DNA of 64,000 bases from Lentzea fradiae (GCF_900100955.1 NZ_FNCC01000009.1:62001-126000); one strand, 5' to 3'; positions 1 to 9,342 are shown, numbered from the stretch's first letter. The notes: a model not told the origin generated them from the letters alone. A program made the numbers and translations.

Positions 1-197
1 ACACCATCGACGGCGGGTTCGCGATGGCGGAACGGTTCGGGCTCGACCCCGTCGTCGAGGTCGGGGGCGTGCCGACGACGCGGCACCCCATCCGGTTCTC
101 GCAGACGCCCGCGAGCTACGAGCTGCCGCCGCCGGGGCTGGACGAACACGGCGCCGAGCTGCGCGCCTGGCTGAAGGAGGACCGTGACCAGCTATGA
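1..197 (+). CDS. CaiB/BaiF-type CoA-transferase, C-terminal end (partial)
   Basis: Only the last 64 residues are present; the gene enters from the left edge in frame 3 and stops at TGA 195-197. The tail carries the pattern typical of family III (CaiB/BaiF) CoA-transferases, with RHPIRFSQTP followed by YELPPPGLDEHGAELRAWL (proline-rich PPPxLxxH block). Such enzymes move CoA between carboxylic acids in the cytoplasm. It overlaps the next gene by 14 bp, so the two are probably translationally coupled and belong to one catabolic operon. The substrate cannot be told from this fragment. Confidence 0.75.
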   Translation, partial: TIDGGFAMAERFGLDPVVEVGGVPTTRHPIRFSQTPASYELPPPGLDEHGAELRAWLKEDRDQL

Positions 198-960
198 GAC
201 GGCGCTCGGCGCGTCGACCACGGACACGATCACGTTGCTGGGGCACGACCTCGCCGGCGACGTGATGGGCACCGTCGGGTTCGGCGAGCTGGCCTTCTGG
301 CTCGCCACCCAGCGCAGGCCGAGCCCCGGCCAGACGCGGCTGTTCGAGGCGGTGCTCGCCGCGCTCGCCGACCACGGGTTCACCCCGACGGCGATCGTCA
401 GCCGCCTGACGTTCCTGTCCGCGCCGGACTCCGTGCAGGGCGCGCTCGCCGCCGGGCTGCTCGGCGGCGGGTCGCGGTTCCTCGGCGTCACCGAGGACGC
501 GGGCCGGTTCCTCAACGCCGTGGTGAAGGCGTCCGAGACGCCGTCCGACGACGTGGGCTGGGACGAGCTCGCGTTGGAAACCCTGCGGAAGCAAGGAAAA
601 ACGCGCATCCCCGGCCTCGGCCACCACGTGCACAAGAACGGTGACCCGCGCACACCGCGGCTCTACGAGATCGCCGAGGAGGAAAAACTCGTCGGCCCGC
701 ACCTCTCGCTGTTCGCCGCGATCGGGCGCGTGCACCCGCAGGTGCTCGGAAAGACGTTGCCGCTCAACGGCGCCGGGACGTGCGGAGCGGTGCTCGCCGA
801 CCTCGGCCTGCCGCTGGAGCTGTTGCGCGGCTTCGCGTTGCTGGCCCGCACGGCCGGCCTGATCGGGCAGCTCGCCGAGGAGCTGCGCAACCCGGTCGCC
901 AACGACATCTTCCTGTCCGTGGACTCGAACACGCGGCCGGTCGCGCCCGCAGAGGAGTGA
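184..960 (+). CDS. Citryl-CoA lyase-like protein (short citrate synthase family)
   Basis: The 258-residue protein matches the large-domain core of the citrate synthase family. It has a glycine-rich GLLGGGSRFLG block near residues 91-101 and GLGHHVHKNGDPRTPRL near 144-160, equivalent to the GHxVYKxxDPR active-site segment. It is much shorter than true citrate synthases (about 370-430 residues), as expected for citryl-CoA lyase-type members, which split an acyl-CoA into acetyl-CoA and an oxo-acid. The GTG start is chosen because AAGGAGG lies 3 nt upstream and inside the preceding CoA-transferase. CoA-transferase plus lyase fits activation then cleavage of a hydroxy-dicarboxylic acid. The true substrate is inferred, not shown. 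Confidence 0.7.
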   Translation: MTSYETALGASTTDTITLLGHDLAGDVMGTVGFGELAFWLATQRRPSPGQTRLFEAVLAALADHGFTPTAIVSRLTFLSAPDSVQGALAAGLLGGGSRFLGVTEDAGRFLNAVVKASETPSDDVGWDELALETLRKQGKTRIPGLGHHVHKNGDPRTPRLYEIAEEEKLVGPHLSLFAAIGRVHPQVLGKTLPLNGAGTCGAVLADLGLPLELLRGFALLARTAGLIGQLAEELRNPVANDIFLSVDSNTRPVAPAEE

Positions 961-963
961 GCA

Positions 964-1830
964 ATGCAGCTCGTCACCGAGGACAACATCACCGAGCTCG
1001 CGCAACGGCGCTGGGCCACGGCGAAGGACCCGCGGACCGCGGAGCTGATGACCGCGCTCGTGCGGCACCTGCACGACTTCGCCCGCGAGGTGCGGCTCAC
1101 CGAGGCCGAGTGGATGACCGCGGTCCAGTGGCTCACCGCGACCGGGCAGATCAGCGACGAGAAGCGCGAGGAGTTCATCCTGGCCTCGGACGTGCTCGGG
1201 CTGAGCATGCTGGTCGTGCAGATGAACCACCGGTTCGACCCGGCCGCGACCCCCGCCACGGTGCTCGGCCCGTTCCACATCGACGGCTCCCCCGAGCTGG
1301 AGTTCGGCGGTGACATGTCCGACGACGTCGAGGGAACCCCGCTCTACATCACCGGGAACGTGCGTTCGCTCGACGGGACGCCGGTGGCCGGTGCGGTGCT
1401 GGACGTCTGGCAGGCCGACGCCGAGGGCGCCTACGAGGCGCAGCTCGACGTCGACGAGGCGCGGCTGCGGGCGAAGTACCGCGCGCGGGAGGACGGCGCG
1501 TACTGCGTGCGGACGATCACGCCGAAGGGCTACTCGATCCCGATGGACGGACCGGTCGGCACCTTGATCGAGCAGACCGAGATCAGCCACTTCCGGCCTG
1601 CGCACGTGCACTTCCTGCTCACCGCGGAGGGCTTCGAGCCGCTGATCACGCACCTGTTCGAGGAGGGCGCCGAGTACCTCGACAGCGATGTCGTGTTCGG
1701 CACCAAGCAGGAGCTGGTGGTGCGGTTCGAGCAGCGCGAGCCGGGCACCGCGCCGGACGGCACGACGTGCGACGTGCCGTGGGTGGAGGCCCGCTACGAC
1801 TTCGTGTTGCAGCCGTGCGCGCCGCGGTGA
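964..1830 (+). CDS. Intradiol ring-cleavage dioxygenase, hydroxyquinol 1,2-dioxygenase type
   Basis: The 288-residue protein has an N-terminal helical dimerisation domain (about residues 1-105) and a beta-sandwich Fe(III) domain. Predicted iron ligands are Tyr157 (in GAY), Tyr190 (in KGYSIP), His214 and His216 (in PAHVHF). The 33-residue gap between the two tyrosines and the 24-residue gap to the first histidine match hydroxyquinol 1,2-dioxygenases better than catechol 1,2-dioxygenases, where the tyrosine gap is about 36. The reaction would open hydroxyquinol or a catechol between the two hydroxyls. The gene starts 4 nt after the lyase stop and is overlapped by the next reductase, so it is in the same operon. 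Substrate specificity is inference. Confidence 0.85.
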   Translation: MQLVTEDNITELAQRRWATAKDPRTAELMTALVRHLHDFAREVRLTEAEWMTAVQWLTATGQISDEKREEFILASDVLGLSMLVVQMNHRFDPAATPATVLGPFHIDGSPELEFGGDMSDDVEGTPLYITGNVRSLDGTPVAGAVLDVWQADAEGAYEAQLDVDEARLRAKYRAREDGAYCVRTITPKGYSIPMDGPVGTLIEQTEISHFRPAHVHFLLTAEGFEPLITHLFEEGAEYLDSDVVFGTKQELVVRFEQREPGTAPDGTTCDVPWVEARYDFVLQPCAPR

Positions 1831-2738
1831 TCACTCGTCCCGGTCAGCCCGCGTCCCTCGCTGACCGGGACGAGCCCTCCCCCGCTCCGGACGAGGTGGT
1901 CGTGGACGTGACGGCGGCGCCGATCACGCCCCTCGACCTGTTGTGCGCCACGGGGACGTCGTACTTCGGCGTTCCCGCGACGCCGTACGTGCCCGGCGTG
2001 CAGGGCGTCGGCACGGTCGGCGGGAGCGCGGTCTGGTTCCCGACGACGGCGGGCATGGGCGCCGGTGACGGGAGCATGGCCGCGCGGGCGGCCGTCCGGC
2101 GGGAGGACCTCGTCTTCCTGCCGGACGGCGCCGACCCCGTGGCACTGGCCGCGCTCGGGCTCTCCGCCGTCGCGGCGCACCGGGCGCTGACGTGGCGCGG
2201 TGAGCTGGCGCCCGGCGAGACCGTGATCGTGCTCGGCTGCGGTGCGGTCGGGCAGGCCGCGATCCAGCTCGCCCGGCTCGCCGGTGCCGGCCGGGTCGTG
2301 GCCGCGGCGCGGTCGGCGGCGAGCAGGGAACGGGCGCGGCGCGCCGGTGCGGACGCGGTGGTCGGGCTCGACGCCGACTTCACCGAGGTCGCGGCGGACG
2401 CGGATCTCCTGCTCGACCCGTTGTTCGGCGAGCCCGCCGCCGCGGCGGCACTGGCGCTGCGGCCGGGCGGGCGCTGGGTCAACCTCGGCGCGTCGGCCGG
2501 TGAGCACTGCCCGATCACGTCGTCGGTCCTGCGCAGCCGGTCGTTGCGGCTGTCCGGTTACACGAACAACGAGCTGACCCGGCAGCAACGCGCCGACTCG
2601 ATCGCCACGATCGCCCGGCACGCGGTGCGGGGCGAGCTCGTGGTGGACCACGAGACGGTGCCGCTCGCCGATGTCACGGACGCGTGGACCCGGCAGGCCG
2701 GGGGCACGGCGAACGGCAGGATCGTGCTGGTCCCGTAG
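1815..2738 (+). CDS. Zinc-independent MDR-family alcohol dehydrogenase / quinone oxidoreductase
   Basis: The GTG at 1815 is chosen as start because it gives the usual MDR N terminus (RAAVITRPGQP) and overlaps the dioxygenase end by 16 bp. The open frame continues upstream but with atypical arginine-rich sequence. The 307-residue protein has a GroES-like N half (VTAAPITPLDLL, YVPGVQGVGTV) and a Rossmann half with GCGAVGQAAIQLARLAGAGRV. The cysteine and histidine ligands of zinc alcohol dehydrogenases are absent, so it resembles quinone oxidoreductase-like members. As last gene of the operon it could reduce a ring-cleavage product such as maleylacetate. That role is a guess from context; classical maleylacetate reductases are a different family. 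Confidence 0.75.
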   Translation: MRAAVITRPGQPASLADRDEPSPAPDEVVVDVTAAPITPLDLLCATGTSYFGVPATPYVPGVQGVGTVGGSAVWFPTTAGMGAGDGSMAARAAVRREDLVFLPDGADPVALAALGLSAVAAHRALTWRGELAPGETVIVLGCGAVGQAAIQLARLAGAGRVVAAARSAASRERARRAGADAVVGLDADFTEVAADADLLLDPLFGEPAAAAALALRPGGRWVNLGASAGEHCPITSSVLRSRSLRLSGYTNNELTRQQRADSIATIARHAVRGELVVDHETVPLADVTDAWTRQAGGTANGRIVLVP

Positions 2739-2781
2739 CTTCCGGGCGCGCGGGTGATCAAGTCGTGCCAGGATCGGCCGG

Positions 2782-4224
2782 GTGGATCGACGTGGGTTCC
2801 TGAAAGCCGCCGGACTGACCGGTGCCGGTGCCGTGCTCGCCGCCTGCACCGCCACCCCGCCACCGGGTTCCGCGCCACCGAGCACTCCGCCACCGTTTAG
2901 TTCGTCCGTTCCGAGTGGACCGCCGGACTGGGCGGCGCTGAGGGCGCGGCTGACCGGCGGGCTCGCGCTGCCCGACGGCGACGACTTCGCCTACCAGGGC
3001 TTCAACCCGGTGTGGAACAGCCGAAAGCCCGCCGCCGTCGCCCGTGTCGCCTCGGCCGCCGACGTGCAGGCGTGCGTCGAGGCCGTCCGGCTGCGCGCAC
3101 CGATCGCGGCACGCAGCGGCGGACACAGCTACGCCGGGTACTCCACGCCGGAGAACGGCCTGCAGGTCGACCTGCGCGACCTCGCCGACGTCGAGGTGCT
3201 GCCCGGTGACCGGGTGCGCATCGGCGCGGGCGCCGCGCTCGGCGACGTGTCGCGCGTGCTCGCCGCGTCGGGCCGCTGCCTGCCCACCGGCACGTGCCCG
3301 TCCGTCGGCGTCGCGGGCCTCACGCTCGGCGGCGGCATCGGCGTCCTCACCCGCAAGTACGGCCTGACGTGCGACCACCTGGTCTCGGCGACCGTCGTCA
3401 CGGCGGACGGCCGCCTCGTGACGGCGTCCGGGGAGCAGGAGCCCGACCTGTTCTGGGCGTTGCGCGGCGGAGGTGGCGGGAACTTCGGGATCGTCACCGA
3501 GTTCGTGTTCACCACGGTCCCGGCGCCGGAGGTCGCGGTCTTCACGCTGGAGTACCCCGCCGGCGCCGCGGCGGACGTCCTCGGCGCGTGGCAGTCGTGG
3601 CTGGCGGATGTGCCGGACGAGCTGTGGTCCAACCTCAACGTGCGCGGCGGCACCCCGCCGGCCTGCCGCGTCGTCGGGTGCTTCACCGGTTCGGCGGCCG
3701 CGCTGAACGGCCTGCTGTCCGGCCTGCCCGCGCCCTCCGGCCGGTTCGTCGAGCCGCGCGGGTGGACCGGTGCCGTGCAGTACTTCGCGGGCACCGGGAT
3801 CGAGCACGAGTCGTTCGTGGCGTCGTCCCGGGTCGTGCGCGACCCGATCGCCGACCCCGCACGCGCCGTGGAGCTGATGGAGGGTCAGGCGAGCGAGTCG
3901 TACCTGATCTTCGACGGGCTGCGCGGCGCGGTGGCGCGCGTGGCACCGGACGCCACCGCGTTCCCGCACCGCGCGGCGCTCGCGTCCGCGCAGATCTACT
4001 TCAAGACACCGCCCTCGGGCGCGACGGAGACCGCCCGCGCCGTGGGGCAGGTGCGGGACGGCCTCGGCGCGCTCGTCGGCGACACCGGGTACGTCAACTA
4101 CATCGACCCGAAGATGCCGAAGTGGGCGGAGGCGTACTACGGCGGCAACCTCGCGCGGCTGCGGGAAGTCGCGGCGAAGTACGACCCGGACGGGGTGTTC
4201 GAGTTCGCCCAAGCCGTGCGGTAG
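2782..4224 (+). CDS. Secreted FAD-linked oxidoreductase of the berberine-bridge family (Tat lipoprotein)
   Basis: The N terminus has a twin-arginine signal (RRGFLK, residues 3-8) and a lipobox LAAC ending at Cys22, so the protein should be exported folded and anchored as a lipoprotein. The FAD-binding domain shows RSGGHSYAGYS with His115 and GTCPSVGVAG with Cys172. These are the two positions used for bicovalent FAD attachment in berberine-bridge and oligosaccharide oxidases. The C-terminal BBE block reads YVNYIDPKMPKW and YYGGNLARLREV. Such enzymes oxidise sugars or secondary metabolites using oxygen. A GTG start at 2782 is used; the gene stands alone between the catabolic operon and a convergent protease. 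Confidence 0.88.
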   Translation: MDRRGFLKAAGLTGAGAVLAACTATPPPGSAPPSTPPPFSSSVPSGPPDWAALRARLTGGLALPDGDDFAYQGFNPVWNSRKPAAVARVASAADVQACVEAVRLRAPIAARSGGHSYAGYSTPENGLQVDLRDLADVEVLPGDRVRIGAGAALGDVSRVLAASGRCLPTGTCPSVGVAGLTLGGGIGVLTRKYGLTCDHLVSATVVTADGRLVTASGEQEPDLFWALRGGGGGNFGIVTEFVFTTVPAPEVAVFTLEYPAGAAADVLGAWQSWLADVPDELWSNLNVRGGTPPACRVVGCFTGSAAALNGLLSGLPAPSGRFVEPRGWTGAVQYFAGTGIEHESFVASSRVVRDPIADPARAVELMEGQASESYLIFDGLRGAVARVAPDATAFPHRAALASAQIYFKTPPSGATETARAVGQVRDGLGALVGDTGYVNYIDPKMPKWAEAYYGGNLARLREVAAKYDPDGVFEFAQAVR

Positions 4225-4242
4225 GTGTCCACTTCGGACTGG

Positions 4243-5154
4243 CTACGGGATGCGCGCGCCCACGGCGGCCAGCGCCTTCGTCACGGGCTGGAAGAACGTC
4301 ACACCGCCGGTGCGGCAGTTGCCGCTGCCTCCCGAGGTGAGGCCGATGGCGTCGCCGTTGCGGGTGAACAGCGGACCGCCGCTGTCGCCGCCCTCCGCGC
4401 ACACCGTCGTCTGGATCAGGCCGGTCACCCTGCCCTCGGGGTAGTTGACCGTGGCGTTGAGGCCGGTGACGCGACCGGACCTCAGGCCGGTCGTGCTGCC
4501 CATCCGCTCCACCTGCCTGCCGACCCGCGCCTCGGCGGCACGCCGGATCTGGACGGTCTGGCCGCGGCCGATGTCGACGACGCTGGGCGCGTTGACGTTG
4601 CGGTTGTTGTAGGTCAGCAGCGCGAAGTCGCCGTTGCCCGGGAAGGTGGACCGCACGACGGTGGCGGCCGGCTGACCGCCCGCGGCCAGCGAGAACTGCC
4701 GTCCGGCGCCGGTGCAGTGACCGGCGGTCAGCATCGCGCGGCGGTTGTCGTTCGTGACGACGTTGAAGCCCAGCGAGCAGCGGCTGCCCCCGGCGAAGAT
4801 CGCGTCTCCCCCCTCGGCGAACAGCCGGAACTCGCCCGCCGCGCGCTCCAGCCGCACGCCGCGCCCCATCTTGTCCACAGTGGACTTCAGGGTGTCCCAC
4901 CTCGCCCCGGTGACGGTGCTGTCGGCGGTGACCAGGACCTCGTTGGTGTCCGGGTCGACGGCCCACGCCGTGCCGGTCACGGAAGCCTTCTCCCGCAACG
5001 TCTCCGTGGCCTGGGTGGCCTTCTCCGGCGTCATCCGGTCGGCCGTCGCGGCGTAGCTCGCGGTGAACGTCGCCGCGGTGATCGCGACGGCGACGGCGCC
5101 GACGCTCGCCGCGATCACCTTGATCCGGCGTTTGTCGTCGTGGTGCCTGCCCAT
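4243..5154 (-). CDS. Secreted trypsin-like serine protease (S1, streptogrisin/alpha-lytic type)
   Basis: Starting at the ATG at 5154 (preceded by GAAAGGG) gives a 303-residue preproprotein. It has a basic N terminus, a hydrophobic export segment at about residues 11-34, a propeptide to about residue 112, then the protease. The triad is visible as His146 (LTAGHC), Asp176 (GNGDFALL) and Ser258 (CAEGGDSGGPLF). Cysteine pairs at 126/147 and 252/280 would form the usual disulfides. The frame is open upstream of this ATG, but the extra residues do not look like part of a signal. It converges with the FAD oxidase, with 18 nt between the stops. Likely an extracellular nutrient protease. Confidence 0.9.
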   Translation of the reverse strand: MGRHHDDKRRIKVIAASVGAVAVAITAATFTASYAATADRMTPEKATQATETLREKASVTGTAWAVDPDTNEVLVTADSTVTGARWDTLKSTVDKMGRGVRLERAAGEFRLFAEGGDAIFAGGSRCSLGFNVVTNDNRRAMLTAGHCTGAGRQFSLAAGGQPAATVVRSTFPGNGDFALLTYNNRNVNAPSVVDIGRGQTVQIRRAAEARVGRQVERMGSTTGLRSGRVTGLNATVNYPEGRVTGLIQTTVCAEGGDSGGPLFTRNGDAIGLTSGGSGNCRTGGVTFFQPVTKALAAVGARIP

Positions 5155-5254
5155 GTGTGCCCTTTCGTGAGTCCCGAAGGTCCACTCACCAAAGAGGTAC
5201 GTACCGGGGGCCGTCCCGGTTGAGGTGATCACGTCCTGGCTGGCAGGACCTGTC

Positions 5255-5374
5255 TCAACAGCGGCCGCGGTCGGTGGCGCAGCCCAGGAGCAACGCCGTG
5301 GTCGCGGCCGCGAGCACGAAGTCTCCGCTGAGCGCGCACAGGCACGCCAGCGTCAACCACAGCAGCAGCCTCAT
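5255..5374 (-). CDS. Possible small hydrophobic peptide (39 aa)
   Basis: An ATG-to-TGA frame of 39 codons starts at 5374 with MRLLLWLTLACLCALSG, a strongly hydrophobic, signal-like stretch. It ends in a short cysteine-containing tail (GCATDRGRC). It lies alone in the gap between the protease start and the divergent sigma factor. The ribosome-binding site is weak, and chance ORFs of this size are common in GC-rich DNA. The coherent hydrophobic profile and four cysteines are the only support. It could encode a small membrane or secreted peptide. I do not recognise a family. Confidence 0.3.
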   Translation of the reverse strand: MRLLLWLTLACLCALSGDFVLAAATTALLLGCATDRGRC

Positions 5375-5511
5375 GCACCGAGGTTAGGGACCGTACGACC
5401 GGGCCGCACCCGATTTGGGCAAGACTTGAGCAACCGGATGGATCCAGGACCGAACCGATCGGGCCTCCGCTCCGAACACCTCGTGTACAGCGCTCGAGGA
5501 GAGGGAGCCAG

Positions 5512-6114
5512 ATGGCGAAGCGCGAGCGGACGTTGCAGAGCATCCCGCCCGGCGCGGGTGCTCCGGCCGGGCCGGAGGCCGACGACCTGCTGGCCCTCGT
5601 GGCGCGGGGCGACGAGGCCGCGTTCGAACGGCTCTACGACGTCGTGTCGGCGCCGGTGTTCGGGCTGGTCAGACGAGTCGTGCGGGACCAGGCGCAGTCG
5701 GAGGAGGTGTTCCAGGAGGTGATGCTCGAGGTGTGGCGGACGGCGACCAGGTTCGACCCCGGCAGGGGCAGGGCGATGACCTGGATCCTCACGCTGACGC
5801 ACCGCCGTGCCGTGGACAGGGTCCGGTCGGCCCAGGCGGCGAGCACCCGTGAGGAGCACGCGGCACGGCTCGACCCGCACCGCCCGTTCGACGAGGTGAG
5901 CGAGCAGGTCTCCGGCCGGCTGGAGCAACGTCAGGTGCGCCGCTGCCTGAGCTTCCTGACCGGGTTGCAGCGCGAGTCGGTCGTGCTGGCCTACTACCAG
6001 GGCTACTCGTACCCGGAGGTGGCGAGCCTGCTCGGCCTGCCGCTCGGCACGGTGAAGACGCGCATGCGCGACGGCCTGATCCGGCTCCGCGACTGCATGG
6101 GGGTGACCGGATGA
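5512..6114 (+). CDS. sigK: ECF RNA polymerase sigma factor, SigK type
   Basis: The 200-residue protein has sigma region 2 at about residues 25-100 (DEAAFERLYD, QSEEVFQEVMLEVWR, GRAMTWILTLTHRRAVDR) and region 4 at about 140-195 (LTGLQRESVVLAYYQGYSY, LGLPLGTVKTRMRDGLIRL). It lacks any extra C-terminal domain. It overlaps the next gene by 4 bp (ATGA), and that gene encodes an RskA-like anti-sigma factor. This SigK/RskA arrangement is conserved in actinobacteria and usually senses envelope or redox stress. The ATG at 5512 is preceded by GGAGAGGGAG. The regulon in this organism is not visible here. Confidence 0.9.
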   Translation: MAKRERTLQSIPPGAGAPAGPEADDLLALVARGDEAAFERLYDVVSAPVFGLVRRVVRDQAQSEEVFQEVMLEVWRTATRFDPGRGRAMTWILTLTHRRAVDRVRSAQAASTREEHAARLDPHRPFDEVSEQVSGRLEQRQVRRCLSFLTGLQRESVVLAYYQGYSYPEVASLLGLPLGTVKTRMRDGLIRLRDCMGVTG

Positions 6115-6833
6115 GGAGCACGTCAGCCGACCTGCACACGCTCACCGGCGCCTACGCCCTGAACGCGCTGTCCGGTCCCGAGCGCACGGCGTTCGAGACG
6201 CACCTGGCCCGGTGCGAGAGCTGTGCCACCGAGGTCGCGGAGCTCACGGCCACGGCCGCTCGTCTGGGCGCGGCGGTCGAGTTCGCACCGCCCGCGCACC
6301 TGAAGGACCGGGTGCTGGCCGCCGCCGCGGAGACCCGCCAGCTGTCCCCGCACACCCCGCGGCTTCCCCGCCCCCGCGGTCTCGGCAGGGCGGGAGGGGC
6401 GCTGCTCGCGGCGGCCTGCCTGGTCGCCGTCGCGTTCGTGGCGGTCGAGGTGTCCGGGTCCGGCCGGGACGACCAGCTCGCGCAGCTGTCCAGCCAGTAC
6501 GGGCGGTTCTCCGACCTGCTGACCACCCCGGACGCGCGGATCTTCACCGGCACCGGGACGAACGGCGCCACCGGCACGGCGGTCATGTCGCCGAGCCGCA
6601 ACGAGATGCTGTTCCTCGGCAAGGACCTGCCGTCGCCCTCCGGCGACCGGGTCTACCAGCTGTGGATGGTCAACGGCGAAGGCCCGCACTCGGCCGGCGT
6701 GCTGTCGTCCCCCACGGCGCCGATCGTGGCGAACGGGATTCCGGGCGCGGAGCGGGTCGCGCTCACGCTGGAACCGCGCGGAGGCTCACCGGTCCCGACC
6801 GGCGATCCCGTCGTCGAGATCAAGCTCGCGTGA
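6111..6833 (+). CDS. rskA: Anti-sigma-K factor RskA-like membrane protein
   Basis: The 240-residue protein begins with an anti-sigma domain containing the zinc-binding ZAS pattern His31-x3-Cys35-x2-Cys38 (HLARCESC). One transmembrane segment lies at about residues 96-114. The extracytoplasmic part has the RskA C-terminal pattern (LPSPSGDRVYQLWMVNG, SAGVLSSP). In the family, the cytoplasmic part holds the sigma factor until the membrane protein is cut or its zinc site is oxidised. The ATGA overlap with sigK supports coupled synthesis at matched amounts. The pair ends at a strong hairpin. Confidence 0.9.
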   Translation: MRSTSADLHTLTGAYALNALSGPERTAFETHLARCESCATEVAELTATAARLGAAVEFAPPAHLKDRVLAAAAETRQLSPHTPRLPRPRGLGRAGGALLAAACLVAVAFVAVEVSGSGRDDQLAQLSSQYGRFSDLLTTPDARIFTGTGTNGATGTAVMSPSRNEMLFLGKDLPSPSGDRVYQLWMVNGEGPHSAGVLSSPTAPIVANGIPGAERVALTLEPRGGSPVPTGDPVVEIKLA

Positions 6834-6836
6834 GGA

Positions 6837-6871
6837 CGGTGGGCTCCCGGCCGTGCGCCGGGAGCCCACCG
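6837..6871. terminator. Bidirectional hairpin terminator
   Basis: A perfect 14-bp stem (CGGTGGGCTCCCGG at 6837-6850, complement at 6858-6871) closes a 7-nt loop. It begins 3 nt after the rskA stop and ends 4 nt before the stop of the convergent M28 peptidase, so it can end transcription from both sides. No T-tract follows, as is common in GC-rich actinomycetes. Confidence 0.8.
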
Positions 6872-6875
6872 CGGC

Positions 6876-9155
6876 TCACGGCGTGAGGTTCACGCCCCAC
6901 GTGTCGATCCTGCCGGTGTCGAACGCCGCGTGGTCGCGGACGCGGAGCTTCCACGTGCCGTTCGGCGCCTCACCGGACAGGTTGACCGAGTAGGTGCGGT
7001 CGATGTTGTCCGTGCTGCCGCCGCTGCGGTCGTGCAGCGGGTACACCGAGCCGTCCGGGGCGACCAGGGACACCGTCAGGTCACCGATGTAGGTGTGGAC
7101 GATCCGCACGGTCACCACGGAGGCCGCCGACGGGGTCGCGGAGCACCCGGAGATCACGACGTCGCTGTCGACCGCGGAGCCCGCGTCCGGGATGGTGACG
7201 TCGTTCGGGTTGGTGCCGGAGCAGGTGCCGCCACCGCCGCCCGTGACGGTCAGGGTGTAGGTCGCGGTGCGCGTTCCGGTGCCCGTCGCGGTGACCGTGA
7301 CCGGGTAGGTGCCCGCCGCGACCGACGCCGTCGTGCTGATCGTCAGCGTCGAGGAGCCGCCGGTCGTGACGGACGCCGGGCTGAACGAGGCCGTCGCGCC
7401 GGAGGGCAGTCCGGACGCCGCCAGCTGCACGGTCTGCGGGTCACCGCTCACGGTCTGGGTGCCGACGCTCGCCGACACCGCCGACCCCGCCGCCACCGAA
7501 CCGGACGACGGCGTCACCGACACCGAGAACTCGGCACCGGGTGTGCCTTCGGCGACCGCCGACTTCCACAGCGTGTACGCGATGCCGTCGGCCGCGCGGT
7601 TGATGTGGGTGTCACTGATGTTCGCGGTCGTGTCGCACGACGAGTGGTAGCAGGGGTCGAACGCGCCGCCGGACGTGCCGCCCCACTTGGCCGCCTGCGC
7701 CGCGGTCTTGCGGGCGCTCGCGCCCATCGCGTAGCCGGACGCCGGGATGCCCGCGTTGGTGAAGGACGCGTCGTCGGACCGGTTGCGGCCCTCGGTGTTC
7801 TCCTCCGGCTGCAGGCCGAGCGAGTCCCAGTACGCCTTCATGTGCGCGGACTGCGCGCTGGAGATGTTGTTGATGAAGTAGCCGCCGTTGACCGAGCCGA
7901 CCATGTCGAAGTTGAAGTAGGTCTTGATCTTCGCGCGTTCGGTGGACGGGAGCTGCGAGACGTAGAAGCGCGAGCCGTTGAGGCCCTGCTCCTCGTCGGT
8001 CCACCAGGCGAACCGGACCTTGTTGAGCATCGACGGGTTGAGCCGCGACAGCACGAGCGCGGTCTCCAGCAGCGCCGACGAGCCCGACGCGTTGTCGTTG
8101 ATGCCGTTGCCCGCGGACACGCCGTCGAGGTGGGCGCCGAACATGTAGACGTTGTTCGCGTTGCCGCCGGGCCACTCCGCGATCACGTTCGGGCCCGCGC
8201 CGCTCGAACAGCCGGACGTGCAGGGCTGCTCGGTCACCGTGTACCCGGCCGCGGTGAGCTTGTCCTTCACGTAGGCGACCGACGCGCGGTAGCCCGCCGT
8301 CGTCGAGCGCCGGTTGCCGCCGTTCTGCGAGGCGATCGTGCCGAACTGGGCGAGGTGCTGCTTGACCGCCGCGATGTCGATGTCGGGGATCTGCGGACCG
8401 GTGCCGCCGGTGACGGTGAGCGTGTAGGTCGCGGTCCGCGTGGCGATGCCCGCGGCGCGCACGGTGATCGGGTACGTGCCCGACGAGATCGTGGTGGCGG
8501 TGCTGACCGAGAGCGTCGAGGAGCCGCCGGTCGTGACGGAGGCCGGGCTGAACGACGCGGTGGCACCGGCGGGCAGGCCGGTGGCGGTCAGCTGCACGGT
8601 CTGCGCCTGGCCGGACGTGACCTGCGTCTGGACCGTCGCGGTCGCGGCCGAGCCCGCCACCACGGAGCCGGTGGCCGGCGTGACGCCGACGGAGAAGTCG
8701 TCGGCGGGCGTGGCACCGCCGAGGTTGAGCGTCCAGGAGTCGATGCGGCCGGTGTCGCTGGCCGCGTTGTCGTTGACCCTCAGCTTCCAGGTGCCGTTCG
8801 CGGTCTCGCTCGACAGGTCGACGGTGTAGGTCTGGTCGATGTTGTCGGCGGACCCGCCCGTCCGGTTGTGCAGGACGTAGGCGGAGCCGTCCGGAGCGAC
8901 CAGGCTGACCTGGAGGTCGCCGATGTAGGTGTGGATGATCCGCACGGGGACCGTGGCGGTGGCCGAGGGCGTGGCCGCGCAGTCGGAGATGGTGACCGGG
9001 GACTCGACGGTGGCGTTGTCGACGATCGCCACGGTGCCGGTGCTGGTGCCGGAGCAGCCCGCGAGGGAGGCGGGAGCGGCGGAGGCGGGGACGGCCAGCG
9101 CCGCGACGACGGTCGCGACCAGGGCTGTGGCGAGCAGGGATCTTCTTCTTCGCAC
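6876..9155 (-). CDS. Secreted M28 zinc aminopeptidase with mirrored Ig-like and P domains
   Basis: The 759-residue protein has an N-terminal signal peptide (RRRR, then a hydrophobic run to AVPASA at about 26). After it come a proprotein-convertase P domain (about 35-146), an Ig-like repeat (about 155-250), the M28 catalytic domain (about 256-535), a second Ig-like repeat (about 543-637) and a second P domain (about 645-759). Zinc ligands are His342, Asp354, Glu389, Asp417 and His504, with Glu388 as general base. Their spacing (12, 35, 28, 87) equals that of the Streptomyces griseus aminopeptidase. The start is GTG with GGAG upstream. It should release N-terminal amino acids outside the cell, perhaps together with the protease at 4243. 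Confidence 0.92.
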   Translation of the reverse strand: MRRRRSLLATALVATVVAALAVPASAAPASLAGCSGTSTGTVAIVDNATVESPVTISDCAATPSATATVPVRIIHTYIGDLQVSLVAPDGSAYVLHNRTGGSADNIDQTYTVDLSSETANGTWKLRVNDNAASDTGRIDSWTLNLGGATPADDFSVGVTPATGSVVAGSAATATVQTQVTSGQAQTVQLTATGLPAGATASFSPASVTTGGSSTLSVSTATTISSGTYPITVRAAGIATRTATYTLTVTGGTGPQIPDIDIAAVKQHLAQFGTIASQNGGNRRSTTAGYRASVAYVKDKLTAAGYTVTEQPCTSGCSSGAGPNVIAEWPGGNANNVYMFGAHLDGVSAGNGINDNASGSSALLETALVLSRLNPSMLNKVRFAWWTDEEQGLNGSRFYVSQLPSTERAKIKTYFNFDMVGSVNGGYFINNISSAQSAHMKAYWDSLGLQPEENTEGRNRSDDASFTNAGIPASGYAMGASARKTAAQAAKWGGTSGGAFDPCYHSSCDTTANISDTHINRAADGIAYTLWKSAVAEGTPGAEFSVSVTPSSGSVAAGSAVSASVGTQTVSGDPQTVQLAASGLPSGATASFSPASVTTGGSSTLTISTTASVAAGTYPVTVTATGTGTRTATYTLTVTGGGGGTCSGTNPNDVTIPDAGSAVDSDVVISGCSATPSAASVVTVRIVHTYIGDLTVSLVAPDGSVYPLHDRSGGSTDNIDRTYSVNLSGEAPNGTWKLRVRDHAAFDTGRIDTWGVNLTP

Positions 9156-9342
9156 GATCGGGCTCCTTCACGGGGATCGCGGAGAACGCAGGGTGAGGTG
9201 ACCGTAGCCGCGGCGGGGACGGCCGACATCCGGTCGTTCGGATGGTTGCGGCCGTTGACGTTGACCGCGGCGGCCCGGGGCGACCACCGCGTGCGCGCGT
9301 GCTGGTCGTCGACCATCTCAAGACGCGTGACCGGGGAATTCT

